Shown one piece after another: positions 34,940-46,298 of a DNA stretch of 64,000 nucleotides. Source of the stretch: Bordetella genomosp. 10 (GTDB lineage Bacteria; Pseudomonadota; Gammaproteobacteria; Burkholderiales; Burkholderiaceae_B); NCBI RefSeq assembly GCF_002261225.1, contig NZ_NEVM01000001.1, forward strand, positions 1,612,001 through 1,676,000. Direction: 5' to 3'. Below the pieces are notes generated by a model. That model made no database searches, was not told the DNA's origin, and saw only the letters and a list, made by a program, of their open reading frames with translations. The position numbers were made by a program, and so were the translations under genes. Each line of letters begins with the position of its first letter. Position 1 is the stretch's first letter.

Positions 34940-35020
34940 GTCCCCGAAAGTTCATCGAACCCGCACGTCATGGCACACACGTGCCGACGTGCCCCTGTGT
35001 CGTGCCTATAGGAGAAGACC

Positions 35021-35392
35021 ATGACGAAACGAACCTCGACCCTGCTGGCCGCCCTGACTCTGTTCCTGGGCGCGGGCGCACTGCCCGCGCATGCGCAATC
35101 CAGCGCGGTCATGACGTCCGACCAGATCGACGCCCGCTATGACGCGGCCAAGAAGCAATGCGACGCCATGCGCGGCGATCAGAAGGACGTCTGCCTCAAG
35201 CAAGCCGAAGCCGACAAGGACACGGCACAAGCCCAGGCCAAGGCAGGCAAGGAAAAGGCGGAAGCTGACCATGACGCCGCCAAGGTCCGCCGCGATGCCG
35301 ATTACGACGTAGCGATGAAGAAGTGCGACACCTTGTCGGGTGATGCCCAAGACAAGTGCGAAGCCGACGCCAAGACGCGCTACGGTAAATAA
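35021..35392 (+). CDS. Secreted Lys/Asp/Ala-rich protein with paired cysteines
   Basis: 123 aa with GGAGAAGACC before ATG 35021. A signal peptide ends near HAQ-SSA (residues 1-26). The mature part is highly charged and helical (YDAAKKQCDAMRGDQKDVCLKQAEADKD) with two Cys pairs, KKQC/DVC and KKC/DKC, at about residues 47/58 and 101/112. The two halves look like an internal repeat of a C-x10-C unit. Similar proteins are often called TolA-like or cell-envelope proteins, but the role is unknown; probably periplasmic. Confidence 0.75.
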   Translation: MTKRTSTLLAALTLFLGAGALPAHAQSSAVMTSDQIDARYDAAKKQCDAMRGDQKDVCLKQAEADKDTAQAQAKAGKEKAEADHDAAKVRRDADYDVAMKKCDTLSGDAQDKCEADAKTRYGK

Positions 35393-35418
35393 GCGTTTGC
35401 CCCATAAGGGGACACTTC

Positions 35419-35550
35419 ATGAAAAACCAAACACGAGTCCTGAAAGTCGCGCCGCTGGCGACGTGCGTGCTGGCTGGCTGCAATACCATCCACGGGGCCG
35501 ACAAGGATATCGAGCGCGGCGGAGAAAACATCCAAGAGCAGGCTCGATAA
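35419..35550 (+). CDS. Entericidin A/B-family lipoprotein
   Basis: 43 aa. The lipobox LAGC places the lipid on Cys21, followed by NTIHGADKDIERGGENIQ, the entericidin pattern. Entericidins are small stress-inducible membrane lipoproteins, originally described as a toxin/antidote pair in enteric bacteria. Only one member is visible here. A terminator hairpin follows at 35572. Confidence 0.8.
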   Translation: MKNQTRVLKVAPLATCVLAGCNTIHGADKDIERGGENIQEQAR

Positions 35551-35571
35551 CGGCGGTTGCGAACCCGACGT

Positions 35572-35604
35572 ACGACCCGCCCCGTGCGGGTCGTCTCTAC
35601 CTTT
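35572..35604 (+). terminator. Rho-independent-like terminator after entericidin
   Basis: ACGACCCGC and GCGGGTCGT form a 9-bp stem with a 5-nt loop, followed by a pyrimidine stretch CTCTACCTTTT. It ends the CsbD/secreted/entericidin group. Confidence 0.6.
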
Positions 35605-35804
35605 TCGCCAACGATTGCATGGCGGGGATACAAAGCCGACCCAACCGTTGCAAATCATTGCAGTGGAATAACTTTGTTAAAAACCGAAACTTGCGGAAAA
35701 TTCGGTCAAGTGTACTTTGAATATAGAAGTGTCGGATCGGCGTCGTGAGTTTCGTATCGGATATGCCTGCCATGGCGCCGGAACACTCTCAACAAGGAGA
35801 TATC

Positions 35805-35879
35805 ATGCGATCCATCCTTTTATGGCTGCTGGGCGTGCCGATTCCCATCATCATCCTTATTGCCCTTTTCTGGCACTGA
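35805..35879 (+). CDS. 24-aa hydrophobic membrane peptide
   Basis: ATG 35805 has a strong AAGGAGATATC site. The product is one membrane helix (LLWLLGVPIPIIILIALFWH) with a basic N-terminus. Such very small membrane proteins recur next to CsbD-type stress genes, but their role is not established. The 250 bp before it hold the terminator above and an AT-rich stretch with no other gene. Confidence 0.6.
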   Translation: MRSILLWLLGVPIPIIILIALFWH

Positions 35880-35922
35880 TTTTTCAAGTGCATGTGACGT
35901 CAACCAAGAAAAAGGAAATGTC

Positions 35923-36822
35923 ATGCAGAATACCCAGCCTGTTACGCCTGTTTATTCCCATCACGTCGGCGGGACGGAAGCCGCCCGTTCGGCGGTTTCA
36001 TGGGGTGCCGTCATTGCCGGCGCTGTGATCGCGGCCGCCGTGTCCGCCATGCTGGTGACGGGTGGAACCGGCCTCGGTTTCCTGTCGATGTCCCCCTGGC
36101 GCGACGACGGCGCGTCCGGCTCGGCGCTGGCCATCGGTTCTATCATTTGGCTGTTCGTCACGCAGATCATCGCGTATGGCGTGGCAGGCTATGTCGCGGG
36201 CCGGTTGCGTACCAAGTGGACCGACGCCGCCAGAGACGAGATCTATTTCCGCGATACTGCCCATGGCTTCCTGGTCTGGGCACTGAGCGCGGTGGTCGGC
36301 CTGGTGCTGCTGGGCTCCACCCTTGCCTCCGTCGTGTCGGGCACGGCCAAGGCCGGGGCCGCGCTCGCGGGAGCCGGCGCCGGCGCCGTGACGGCCGTGG
36401 CCGGCCAGGCCGCGCAGGCGGGCGCGGACCACGTTTCTCTCGACTACTTCACCGACACCCTGCTGCGTCCGAACGATCCATCGGCGTCTCCCGGCCAGGG
36501 CGACGCCCGGCGGGAAGTCTCGCGCATCCTTACGCGCAGCATCGCCACCGGCCAGTTGTCTGACGCCGATCAGGCGTACCTGGTCAAGCTGGTGGCGCAG
36601 CGTGCAGGCGTGGACGAGGCGACCGCGCAGCAGCGGCTCGTACAGGTCCAGGAGCAGACCAAGCAAGCCGCGCAGCAAGCCGAGCAGAAGGCTCGCGAAG
36701 CGTCAGACGCCGCGCGCAAGGCTGCGGCCGCTTTCTCACTGTGGGCGTTCGCATCGCTACTGATCGGGGCATTCGTCGCCAGTTTCGCAGCGACGATCGG
36801 CGGCCGCGCACGCGATCGCTGA
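35923..36822 (+). CDS. Integral membrane protein with C-terminal coiled region
   Basis: 299 aa from ATG 35923 (AAGGAAATG upstream). Membrane segments are near residues 25-52, 65-95 and 108-135, and one at the C-terminus (ALWAFASLLIGAFVASFAATIGGRA type). Between them lies a region rich in Ala/Gly, then a helical segment with QVQEQTKQAAQQAEQKAREA. The fold resembles a family of stress-associated membrane proteins of unknown function. It may be co-transcribed with the 24-aa peptide 43 bp upstream. Confidence 0.7.
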   Translation: MQNTQPVTPVYSHHVGGTEAARSAVSWGAVIAGAVIAAAVSAMLVTGGTGLGFLSMSPWRDDGASGSALAIGSIIWLFVTQIIAYGVAGYVAGRLRTKWTDAARDEIYFRDTAHGFLVWALSAVVGLVLLGSTLASVVSGTAKAGAALAGAGAGAVTAVAGQAAQAGADHVSLDYFTDTLLRPNDPSASPGQGDARREVSRILTRSIATGQLSDADQAYLVKLVAQRAGVDEATAQQRLVQVQEQTKQAAQQAEQKAREASDAARKAAAAFSLWAFASLLIGAFVASFAATIGGRARDR

Positions 36823-36928
36823 GTTTGTCGAAATCGTGGTCGGGAACCACCGGCCGGTGCCGGCGGCATTCCCGCCGGCGGCTTCGACAGCCTTCTCTTT
36901 TGGTCATCCCGCGCTTGAGTTCCAAACC

Positions 36929-37972
36929 ATGAGAGCGACATCATCCCTGTCCGCACACCTGCCCTGCATGGATCTGCGCATACTGCTGAACGATGCAGCA
37001 CGCTCGCACGACGTCTATGCCTTGCTCCGGTTGCTGATTGACGCCGGTTACGGCGACCTGCCCTTGCCGGGATCGGGTCGCACGCTGAAACGCTGGCAGA
37101 CGCTGGCCACGGTCGCCGAGCATGATCTGTCATTAGCCAAGCTCTTCGAAAGTCATGCGGATGCATGGGCCATCCTGCACGAACTCCATCAGGCCCATCA
37201 CTGTCAAGCGGGCCATTTGTGGGCCGTTTGGTGTGCCGAGCCTACCGACAAGCGCGTGTCTGCCGTCGCGGCAGACGCAGACAGTGCGATTGAACTAAAG
37301 GGTACCAAAGCCTGGTGCTCCGGAGCCGCGCATGTCAGTCACGCCCTGGTCAGCGTGTGGGACGACCAGCACCGACCCCGCCTGGCCGCAGTGGCCCTGG
37401 ATCAACCGTCGATCCATGTAACCGAAGACGGCTGGCGCGCGGTCGGCATGGCTGGCACGGCCAGTGTGGACGTGGCGTTCAACGCGGCGCAGGCGCAGTG
37501 GGTCGGGGGACCAGACGCCTACGTAGAGCGTCCCGGATTCCAGCACGGCGCGGCCGGCCTCGCGGCCTGCTGGTACGGCGCCGCGTGCGCCATCGCCGAA
37601 GAGGTGCGCAAAGCGGCGCGACAGCGTGCGGACGATCCTCATCGCCTGGCCCACCTCGGCGCCATCGACGTGGCGCTCGTTCAGGCTCGCAGCCAACTGC
37701 GGGGAGCCGCGGCCGAAATCGATGCCAACCCGGATGGTGGCTGCGAACATGCCGTGCGCCGCGCGCGCCTGGCTGTCGAGTCGGCGGTGGAAACGCTGCT
37801 TCACAGGGCACCACGCGCCGTAGGCGCAGGCCCGATGTGCAAGGCCCCGCGTTTTGCCCGCATGATGGCGGATCTGCCCGTATTCATTCGCCAGAGCCAT
37901 GCGGAGCGCGATCTGGCGGCGCACGGTAAGGCCGTGTCAGAACAAGGGCAGGAGGCGTCATGGACGCTGTGA
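36929..37972 (+). CDS. Acyl-CoA dehydrogenase-like protein
   Basis: 347 aa from ATG 36929 (ATG 36968 in frame). The middle domain has LKGTKAWCSGAAHVSHALV, matching the flavin-binding beta-domain of acyl-CoA dehydrogenases. The C-terminal helices include LAHLGAIDVALVQARSQLRGAA. The protein is shorter than the usual ~380-400 aa and the catalytic glutamate position is not clear, so it may act on a non-CoA substrate. It is the first gene of a tight four-gene set with PIG-L, methyltransferase and glycosyltransferase genes and overlaps the next by 13 bp. Confidence 0.75.
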   Translation: MRATSSLSAHLPCMDLRILLNDAARSHDVYALLRLLIDAGYGDLPLPGSGRTLKRWQTLATVAEHDLSLAKLFESHADAWAILHELHQAHHCQAGHLWAVWCAEPTDKRVSAVAADADSAIELKGTKAWCSGAAHVSHALVSVWDDQHRPRLAAVALDQPSIHVTEDGWRAVGMAGTASVDVAFNAAQAQWVGGPDAYVERPGFQHGAAGLAACWYGAACAIAEEVRKAARQRADDPHRLAHLGAIDVALVQARSQLRGAAAEIDANPDGGCEHAVRRARLAVESAVETLLHRAPRAVGAGPMCKAPRFARMMADLPVFIRQSHAERDLAAHGKAVSEQGQEASWTL

Positions 37973-38718
37973 ACGATCGCGCCATCCTGGGTGAAGGCAC
38001 GCCGGAATCGACCTGGCAGCATGGATTCCGGTGCCATCCGACGCCGGTCAACAACGCCGCCGACCTGGTTCGAGACAGTCGCACCATACATATCGTTGCC
38101 CCGCACCCGGACGATGAGATCCTGGGGTGCGCCGGCATCATCCGGCAATTGGCGCGCCCGGGTTAGACCGTGCGGATTTGGGCGGTCACCGACAGCGAGG
38201 CCAGCCACGCGGGGTCTGCTTTCTGGGCGCCCGACGCATTGGCGATCGCACGCACGCGCGAAAGCGAATGCGCGCTGGGCCTTCTTGGAGTTGATATCGC
38301 CCGCACGCGGCTGGCCATCCCGGACGGAGACGTCACGCAACATGAGGACGATCTGGCAGCACATCTCGCGACGTCGTTTTCCCATGGCGACATTGTCATC
38401 GCGCCGTGGCGCCTAGATGGCCATCCGGATCACGAAGCCACCGCGCGAGCCGGCCTGTGGGCTTCGAAGGCTCAGGGCTGCCAGTTTCTTGAGGTTCCCA
38501 TATGGGGCTGGCATTGGGCCGATCCGGTACGCGGGGATTTCCCGTGGGACCGCGCAGTACGCGTTGCCCTTAGCCGGGCGGATCTACAGGCCAAAGCCCG
38601 TGCCATCCAGGCATTCCGCAGCCAGTTGGAGCCAGATCCCAGCACCGGCTTCCCAGCCATCCTGCCTGACTTTGTGCTGGTCCGCTTTCATCGTTCCTTC
38701 GAGGTGGTGCTTCGATGA
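37960..38718 (+). pseudogene. PIG-L/LmbE-family deacetylase gene with in-frame amber codon
   Basis: ATG 37960 has AGGAGG upstream. The frame reads THIHIVAPHPDDEILGC-type zinc motif near residues 46-57, then stops at TAG 38164-38166. The same frame continues at once as TVRIWAVTDSEASHAG and includes HPDHEAT (about residue 156), ending at 38718 with ATGA overlap into the methyltransferase. One C-to-T change (CAG to TAG) would explain it; the full product would be 252 aa. The family removes N-acetyl groups from amino sugars or related amides using zinc. Downstream genes are otherwise intact. Confidence 0.85.
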
Positions 38719-39299
38719 CGGACTTTGATGCCCTCTACCGTAGCGATCCAGACCCCTGGTCCGTGGCGAGTTCCTGGTACGAACGTCGCAAGCGCGGCCT
38801 GCTGATGGCCGCTCTGCCGCGAGAGCGCTATCGCCACGCGCTCGAACTGGGCTGCGGCACGGGCGAGATGACTCGTCTGCTGGCCTTGCGCTGCGCCACG
38901 TTGCATGCCGTGGATGGTTCAGCCGCCGCCATCGCGTTATGCGGAAAGGCCATAGCCGCCGATGGATTATCGAATGTGCGGCTATCCATTCTGCAACTGC
39001 CGCACGACTGGCCGGTCCAGCAAGACGAATCCGCCGACCTGATCGTGGTATCCGAACTGGCCTATTACTTTCCCGACGCCCAGCTCAACGAATTTCTTCG
39101 TTGTTGCATGCATCGTCTCGCTCCAGCAGGAGAATGGGTGATGTGCCACTTCCGGCGAGACTTTCACGATCGGGTGCAAGCCACTGGTCTTCTGCACCGG
39201 GCGGTCGGCCGCCTGCCCGGTCTGCGCCGCATCGTTGCGCACGAGGACGAAGCATTTCTCCTAGACGTATGGCGCAAGGACGATGGAGCCTCGGCATGA
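38715..39299 (+). CDS. SAM-dependent methyltransferase, NodS-like
   Basis: 194 aa. MTDFDALYRSDPDPW opens like the NodS family, and ALELGCGTGEMTRLL (about residues 42-55) is SAM motif I with the acidic residue in LHAVDGS. SADLIVVSELAYYF is motif III/post-I. NodS N-methylates a deacetylated amino-sugar, which would fit a partner PIG-L deacetylase making a free amine (inference). It overlaps both neighbours by 4 bp. Confidence 0.85.
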   Translation: MTDFDALYRSDPDPWSVASSWYERRKRGLLMAALPRERYRHALELGCGTGEMTRLLALRCATLHAVDGSAAAIALCGKAIAADGLSNVRLSILQLPHDWPVQQDESADLIVVSELAYYFPDAQLNEFLRCCMHRLAPAGEWVMCHFRRDFHDRVQATGLLHRAVGRLPGLRRIVAHEDEAFLLDVWRKDDGASA

Positions 39300-40000
39300 T
39301 AGGCGTATGCATTCCCGCGCACAACGAAGCATGCTCCATAGGCCGCTGCCTGACATCCGTAATGCGGGCGGCACACCATGCCTCGCTGGGGGACGAAACC
39401 GTGCATATCGTCGTCGTCCTGGACGCCTGTACCGACGGCACGCTCGCGCAAGCGAGCCAATGGCCCGTTACGTGCCTGACGGTGCATTGCCGCAATGTCG
39501 GCCTTGCCCGCACCGCAGGCGCCCGGTACTTGCTCGACGCTGGTGCGCGGTGGCTGGCCTTTACCGATGCGGATACGGTTGTCTCCGCAAGCTGGCTGGC
39601 CGACCAATTGTCCTTGAATGCGTCGGTGGTCTGCGGCACGGTAAGCATCGACGACTGGAGCTGCCACGGCCCGCACGCGGACCGGGCACGCGACGCCTTC
39701 CGGGCGACCTATCAGGACAGGGACGGGCACCGCCATGTGCACGGCGCCAACCTGGGCATCGATGCCTGCGCGTACCGGCAGGTCGGCGGCTTCGAAGCCC
39801 TCGCCTGCAGCGAAGACCAGGCGCTGGTGGATCGCCTGGAAGGCGCCGGGGTCTCCATCGCCTGGACCGCTCGGCCGCGCGTGACCACCAGCGCGCGTCC
39901 ATTTTCCCGGGTCAATGGCGGTTTCGCATCCGCTTTGCGCCAGGCTTGGTCGGCGGACGGCCGGGTATCTTTCCCTGATGTTCCTCCCAACCTGTCTTAA
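39296..40000 (+). CDS. Glycosyltransferase family 2 protein
   Basis: 234 aa. The GT-A start IGVCIPAHNEACSIGRCL is clear. The DxD region is FTDADTVVSASWL near residue 92, and VHGANLGIDACAYRQVGGFE (about 155-175) forms the acceptor loop. EDQALVDRLEGAGVSIAW resembles the ED acid-base pair. There are no membrane segments, so it acts in the cytoplasm. It is the last gene of the four-gene set; catalase starts 12 bp after it. Confidence 0.85.
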   Translation: MIGVCIPAHNEACSIGRCLTSVMRAAHHASLGDETVHIVVVLDACTDGTLAQASQWPVTCLTVHCRNVGLARTAGARYLLDAGARWLAFTDADTVVSASWLADQLSLNASVVCGTVSIDDWSCHGPHADRARDAFRATYQDRDGHRHVHGANLGIDACAYRQVGGFEALACSEDQALVDRLEGAGVSIAWTARPRVTTSARPFSRVNGGFASALRQAWSADGRVSFPDVPPNLS

Positions 40001-40012
40001 AAGGAGCAGACT

Positions 40013-42406
<2,394 letters not shown>

Positions 42407-42408
42407 CG

Positions 42409-42439
42409 GCGGCATGCGCCGGCTGCCGGCGCATGCCGC
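42409..42439 (+). terminator. Terminator hairpin after katE
   Basis: A perfect 14-bp stem GCGGCATGCGCCGG / CCGGCGCATGCCGC with a 3-nt loop begins 3 bp after the stop and is followed by AATTGCCATTTT. Confidence 0.7.
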
Positions 42440-42475
42440 AATTGCCATTTTCCTGACAACTTGAGGACCTCGACG

Positions 42476-42937
42476 ATGCCAGCCAACACTATCTACGAAG
42501 CCTTGCGGGAAAGCCATGACATCCAGCGCGCCCTGTGCACGAAACTGGTCCGGGCGGCCCCACACGGCAACCGCCGCCGGGAGATCTACCGGGAACTCAA
42601 AATCGAGCTTGCGGCCCATGCCGCGGCAGAAGAGCGATATCTCTATGCTCCGATCCTGATGGATGACATGGGCCTGGACTCCTCGCGCCACGCCTTGTCC
42701 GAGCATCACGAGATCGACGAATGCGTGGAGGAGCTGGGCAAGGCCGATGCGCAGGGCGGAAGCTGGCTGGCCAAGGCCAGAAAGCTGTCGGAAGAGGTGC
42801 GCCATCACCTGCGGGAAGAAGAGAAGAAATTCTTCCAGGTGTCGGGCAAGATCCTGACCGACGCGCAGAAAAGCCGTCTGGCCCGGCTGTATCTGAAAGA
42901 CTACCAGCGCATGAAGACGGTCCTGGCGCAGCAGTGA
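42476..42937 (+). CDS. Hemerythrin HHE-domain protein
   Basis: 153 aa from ATG 42476. The four-helix di-iron site residues are H in ESHDIQR, HAAAEERYLY, SEHHEIDE and VRHHLREEEKKFF. Hemerythrin-like proteins bind or respond to oxygen, NO or iron stress. The gene follows katE after a terminator, so it may have its own promoter in the 36-bp gap or be read through at low level. Confidence 0.88.
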   Translation: MPANTIYEALRESHDIQRALCTKLVRAAPHGNRRREIYRELKIELAAHAAAEERYLYAPILMDDMGLDSSRHALSEHHEIDECVEELGKADAQGGSWLAKARKLSEEVRHHLREEEKKFFQVSGKILTDAQKSRLARLYLKDYQRMKTVLAQQ

Positions 42938-42972
42938 ATGCCGCAGGTCCAGGCGCGTCACGTCCTATGAAA

Positions 42973-43004
42973 ACAAACAAGCCCTCGCAAGAGGGCTTGT
43001 TTGT
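42973..43004. terminator. Bidirectional terminator
   Basis: A perfect 14-bp stem ACAAACAAGCCCTC / GAGGGCTTGTTTGT with a GCAA loop, lying between the convergent hemerythrin and cold-shock genes. A/T-rich arms on both sides allow it to act in both directions. Confidence 0.85.
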
Positions 43005-43039
43005 CGAAGGCTGCGGCGCATGGGCGCCGCGCCTCCTGT

Positions 43040-43243
43040 TTACAGCCGCGTGATCTTGGTAGCTTGGGGGCCTTTGGCACCCTGCCGGGCGATGTAGCTG
43101 ACGCGCTGGTTCTCTTCGAGCGACTTGTAACCGCCACCCTGGATTTCGGAGAAATGCTCGAACAGATCCTTGCCTCCGCCCTCGGGCATGATGAAGCCAA
43201 AGCCCTTATCGGCGTTGAACCATTTGACGATACCGGTTTCCAT
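43040..43243 (-). CDS. Cold-shock protein, CspA family
   Basis: 67 aa, a single cold-shock domain with the RNA-binding motifs [11 protein letters not shown] (RNP1) and DLFEHFSEI (RNP2). It begins [14 protein letters not shown] and melts RNA structure. The ~210 bp upstream could include the long 5' leader usual for csp genes; I see no clear cold-box. The gene is last in the stress island. Confidence 0.93.
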   Translation of the reverse strand: METGIVKWFNADKGFGFIMPEGGGKDLFEHFSEIQGGGYKSLEENQRVSYIARQGAKGPQATKITRL

Positions 43244-43455
43244 GGAGATTCCTCGATGAAAGAGGGGCTCATGCCCCGAATCGAGACGATCAAGGAAGGA
43301 CTAGGACAATTCATGGCGTACTGCTCGACTCGCACACAACCGCAGAAATCGCAACACTTGAAGATCTGCGGACGCTGTGATGCCTATGCAGGCCTGCGTC
43401 AAGCGTTATTGTGCAAGGATAGCGCATCCCCAGTTACATTGTCCCCCGCACGCGG

Positions 43456-44208
43456 ATGAACAGCACCGAGCCGTCTGCCGATCCTGTATTCACCGAGCTT
43501 CTGTGCCATGCGATCAGCGTGCGCAAGTTCTCGCCTCAACTCGGCGTCGAGTGCCGACTTTGGGACATGCCGTCGACCGGCGCAGTTGTCCGCTGTGTCA
43601 TCGAAGCGCGCGCCGCGCTGGAGTACATCCCCTTCTCGGAGATTTCAGACAAGGCGCTTACCTTCCGTATGCTGATCTAGCAGCTCCACGCCAAGAAACG
43701 CCACTCGAAAATGCTGCACGCCATTCAACACGCCATTGAATCGAGCGATCCACGCGCGGCCGAGATCCACGCGGACGTGCAGGTATTGACCAAGGAAACG
43801 CAGGCGCATTCCTGGCGGTCCAAGATCGGCAAGCACCTTCACCAGCGCATCCGTGCCGGCGATGCCCCGGCTTTCCTGCTCTCGCAAAAGGAATTGAATG
43901 CCGCCAACGGGGTGAAACACGAGTATCACCTCGCGGCGACCATGATGCTTTCCCAATATGTCCACACGCTGCCCATGTCCGTGCAGCAGCTTGTCGAATT
44001 TCAGGCAGACACCCCGCAAGCAAGAAACATGAGCGCCCTGCCGATTCAATACAGCATGGGTTTTCTTACCCGAGCCATCACACGCATGAGGGCGGCCTTT
44101 CCGCATGGCCGGCCGGCGCTCACGGCCCAGCAGTCCCGCATCTTTGAGAGTTGGAAAACCGTGATCGAAAACGGTGTGCGCGTCCCAACTGCGCCGACGC
44201 AAGGGTAG
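43456..44208 (+). pseudogene. Hypothetical gene split by an in-frame amber codon
   Basis: ATG 43456 encodes 74 residues (MNSTEPSADPVFTELLCH) ending in TAG 43678. The same frame continues as QLHAKKRHSKMLHAIQHAIE with high coding character to TAG at 44206-44208. A single change at codon 75 would rejoin a 250-aa product. No domain was recognised; the second part is helical. The parts could also be made separately (ATG 43711 opens part 2). Confidence 0.6.
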
Positions 44209-44220
44209 CCAACGGCCTGA

Positions 44221-44520
44221 CTACATCTTGTTCAGTTCGGCTTCGAGTACGGCGCAAACATCCATCAGTGCGTCGAAGGATATGGCATCGCCCACCATCA
44301 ATTCGTCCGCCAACGTGCCCGCATAGTCCTTGGCAAGCGCCTCTCGGGCCTCGCGTTCGGGAACGATTTTCAAATGCCCAGTGACGGCCGCCATGTAGTC
44401 GATCACCTGGCCGCCGACACCCTTCCATGAAGAAGAACGACCTGTGGCGGGCGACGGCCTGGGCCACCGCCCGGGCGGCCATGACGGTGGCGAAGTGCGG
44501 GCTTTAGGCAACCGCGGCAA
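44221..44520 (-). pseudogene. C-terminal remnant, possibly AbiEii-like nucleotidyltransferase
   Basis: The last ~60 residues (KIVPEREAREALAKDYAGTL and DAISFDALMDVCAVLE) read as a genuine helical C-terminus that reminds me of the end of AbiEii/AbiGii-type toxins. The preceding part is Arg/Pro/Ser-rich and looks out of frame, and no complete gene is present. The family is uncertain. Confidence 0.35.
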
Positions 44521-44729
44521 GGTCGTTTCACCTGTTTTGTTTCTTTACTGAAATCCACATCGGCGGCTTTCTTCAAAAGCGGAAAGCCTGATTCATGTCT
44601 TTTCTGGCTTCCACGCATGCGATTCCGCGTTTTTACTCTTCTGTGGAAGTGTCGGCTTGCGCCTCTGTACTTGCGTGGGAAGGGAAGACAAGCGGCTATA
44701 CGAATTCGGGTATCGGCAGGAACGTAGCC

Positions 44730-45076
44730 ATGACGACGCTCATCACCGACGACGATCGCATCCGCTTGCTGGCCAACGGTCAGGTCAGCGCAGACGGGCA
44801 AGACACCGACCCACTGCCGGTTGTGCTCTTGTTCACGCCAGATGGGAACCTGGCCTGGCTTCTGGCCTCGCTTGACCCCGCAGACGGTTCACCGCTTATG
44901 GCCTGATCGATTTGGGGCTGGGCATGCCTGCCTTGGGCACAGTGAAACTGTCCGACTTGGCATCCATCGTCGGCCCGCGCAAGCAGCCCGTGATGCGTGA
45001 TGGTTACTGCCTGCCGACGCGTCGGCTGTCGGACTATCTTCGACTGGCCGAAGCAAACGGCGCGATTCCGGATTGA
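44730..45076 (+). pseudogene. Frameshifted DUF2958 protein gene
   Basis: ATG 44730 gives MTTLITDDDRIRLLANGQVSA and VVLLFTPDGNLAWLLASLDP, the DUF2958 start. The frame then stops at 44906. One frame over, YGLIDLGLGMPALGTVKLS and RRLSDYLRLAEANGAIPD complete the domain to TGA 45076. A 1-bp shift near 44898 is implied. DUF2958 proteins are common on ICEs and plasmids, function unknown. Confidence 0.75.
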
Positions 45077-45406
45077 ACCTCCACGGCCAAGCCGGGCGCA
45101 TTCAGTCTATCCCGGTCTGGTCTGTGACCTGTACAGTCTGAATCGGCACTCTTGCACCGAGGCGGTGCGAGTCTGCCGCAAACAGTCATGATCTTTGGCG
45201 CGGGCTGCGGCATAGTATGGCGATACCGCGCACCATTTTCGGGTTGCGCGGTCGTCGCATTCGGACGGACCACGCAACGCTTCGGAGCCAATCGGTCTTG
45301 ACACTGCCAGTTTACCCAGCCATCCATGACGGTTTGCCGATGACGCCGTAGTTTGCCTCCTTCACGCCCGTGGCGACGTTCCTGCTATCCGACAGGAGGT
45401 TGAGTC
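45077..45406. other. Non-coding gap before the maintenance module
   Basis: No credible ORF on either strand. A stem CTTGCACCG/CGGTGCGAG with a 3-nt loop lies near 45151-45171, and TTGACA near 45297 may be a -35 box without a clear -10. An AGGAGGTTGAG ribosome-binding site precedes the next gene. Confidence 0.5.
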
Positions 45407-46186
45407 ATGGCAGAGCCGAGCGCCGAACACCTTGAGCATTGGTATCCGGCCGCCGCGTATCTTTACACGCTGCATCTCGATGGCCCGGCCTTGGCTTGGG
45501 AGTACTTGCGCCGCAATCCTGTTTACCGGCTCGACTGGATGCGCCGTCGCCGCCGACCGGACGCGGCGCAGGCTTGGGGACTGCGCTTGCTGGAAGACCC
45601 GAGCCTAGACGCGCGGGACGCGCATCCGGTCTGGTTTCTCGATGACGATGCCGTGGTGCAGCTCTACCCAGATACTGATCCGCCGCCCGATGCGGTGGTG
45701 TTCGAGTTCTGGCGCATTTCAGGCACCAAACATCTGATCCACGATGGCAAACGCCTGATGCTGGTGTCGCACTGGCCCGGCTGCTGCCTGCGGCTCGCGC
45801 TCGGGCCGGGCCTGGAAGACGGCATGGCCTACCTCTACGCCATCCGTGCCTGCGCCACGCCCTGCGCGCGCTATCGCGCGCTCGCGGCCGAACTGGATGC
45901 CCTGGCCGCCGCCACGGTTGCCGCGCCTGCGGCGGCGGCCCGCTCCCGGCCCACGCCGGCCACGGTGCTGGAGCTGCACACCTTGCAGGCGCTCGACGCG
46001 ACCCTGGCGGGCGCGTCCTTGCGCGAAGTCGCCGAAGGACTGTTCGGCGTGGATGCCGTCGCGGCCGACTGGCACAAGGACAGCGCCTTGCGTGCCCGCG
46101 TGCGGCGGCTGGTACGCCGTGGCGAGGCGCTGATGCGCGGCGGCTATCGCAGCCTGGCGCAGCTTCCGCCAGTTGCATCGCAGTAA
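45407..46186 (+). CDS. DUF2285-domain protein (ICE regulator candidate)
   Basis: 259 aa with an excellent AGGAGG site. The N-terminus (YLYTLHLDGPALAWEYLRRNPVYRLDWMRR) is the module that often precedes DUF2285 (DUF6499-like). The C-terminal part (LHTLQALDATLAGASLREVAEGLFG and RVRRLVRRGEALMRGGYRSLA) is a DUF2285 helix-turn-helix-like region. Proteins of this kind sit next to the AlpA-like and RepA genes of Tn4371-type ICEs and are thought to be regulators. Confidence 0.8.
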   Translation: MAEPSAEHLEHWYPAAAYLYTLHLDGPALAWEYLRRNPVYRLDWMRRRRRPDAAQAWGLRLLEDPSLDARDAHPVWFLDDDAVVQLYPDTDPPPDAVVFEFWRISGTKHLIHDGKRLMLVSHWPGCCLRLALGPGLEDGMAYLYAIRACATPCARYRALAAELDALAAATVAAPAAAARSRPTPATVLELHTLQALDATLAGASLREVAEGLFGVDAVAADWHKDSALRARVRRLVRRGEALMRGGYRSLAQLPPVASQ

Positions 46187-46298
46187 GGGGGGACGTTTTG
46201 CAGTCCCTGCAATTCGTCCCTTAGCAAGAAGCCCCTCTTTCTTGAAAGTGCCTCTATCCGGCCGCGTGGTGTGGCCGGGCTTGATGGAGGTACTTCCC

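Noticed and set aside
44595..44729. N-terminal extension of the DUF2958 gene
   Set aside because: The frame is open, but DUF2958 begins at ATG 44730 and the added residues have no similarity to the family.
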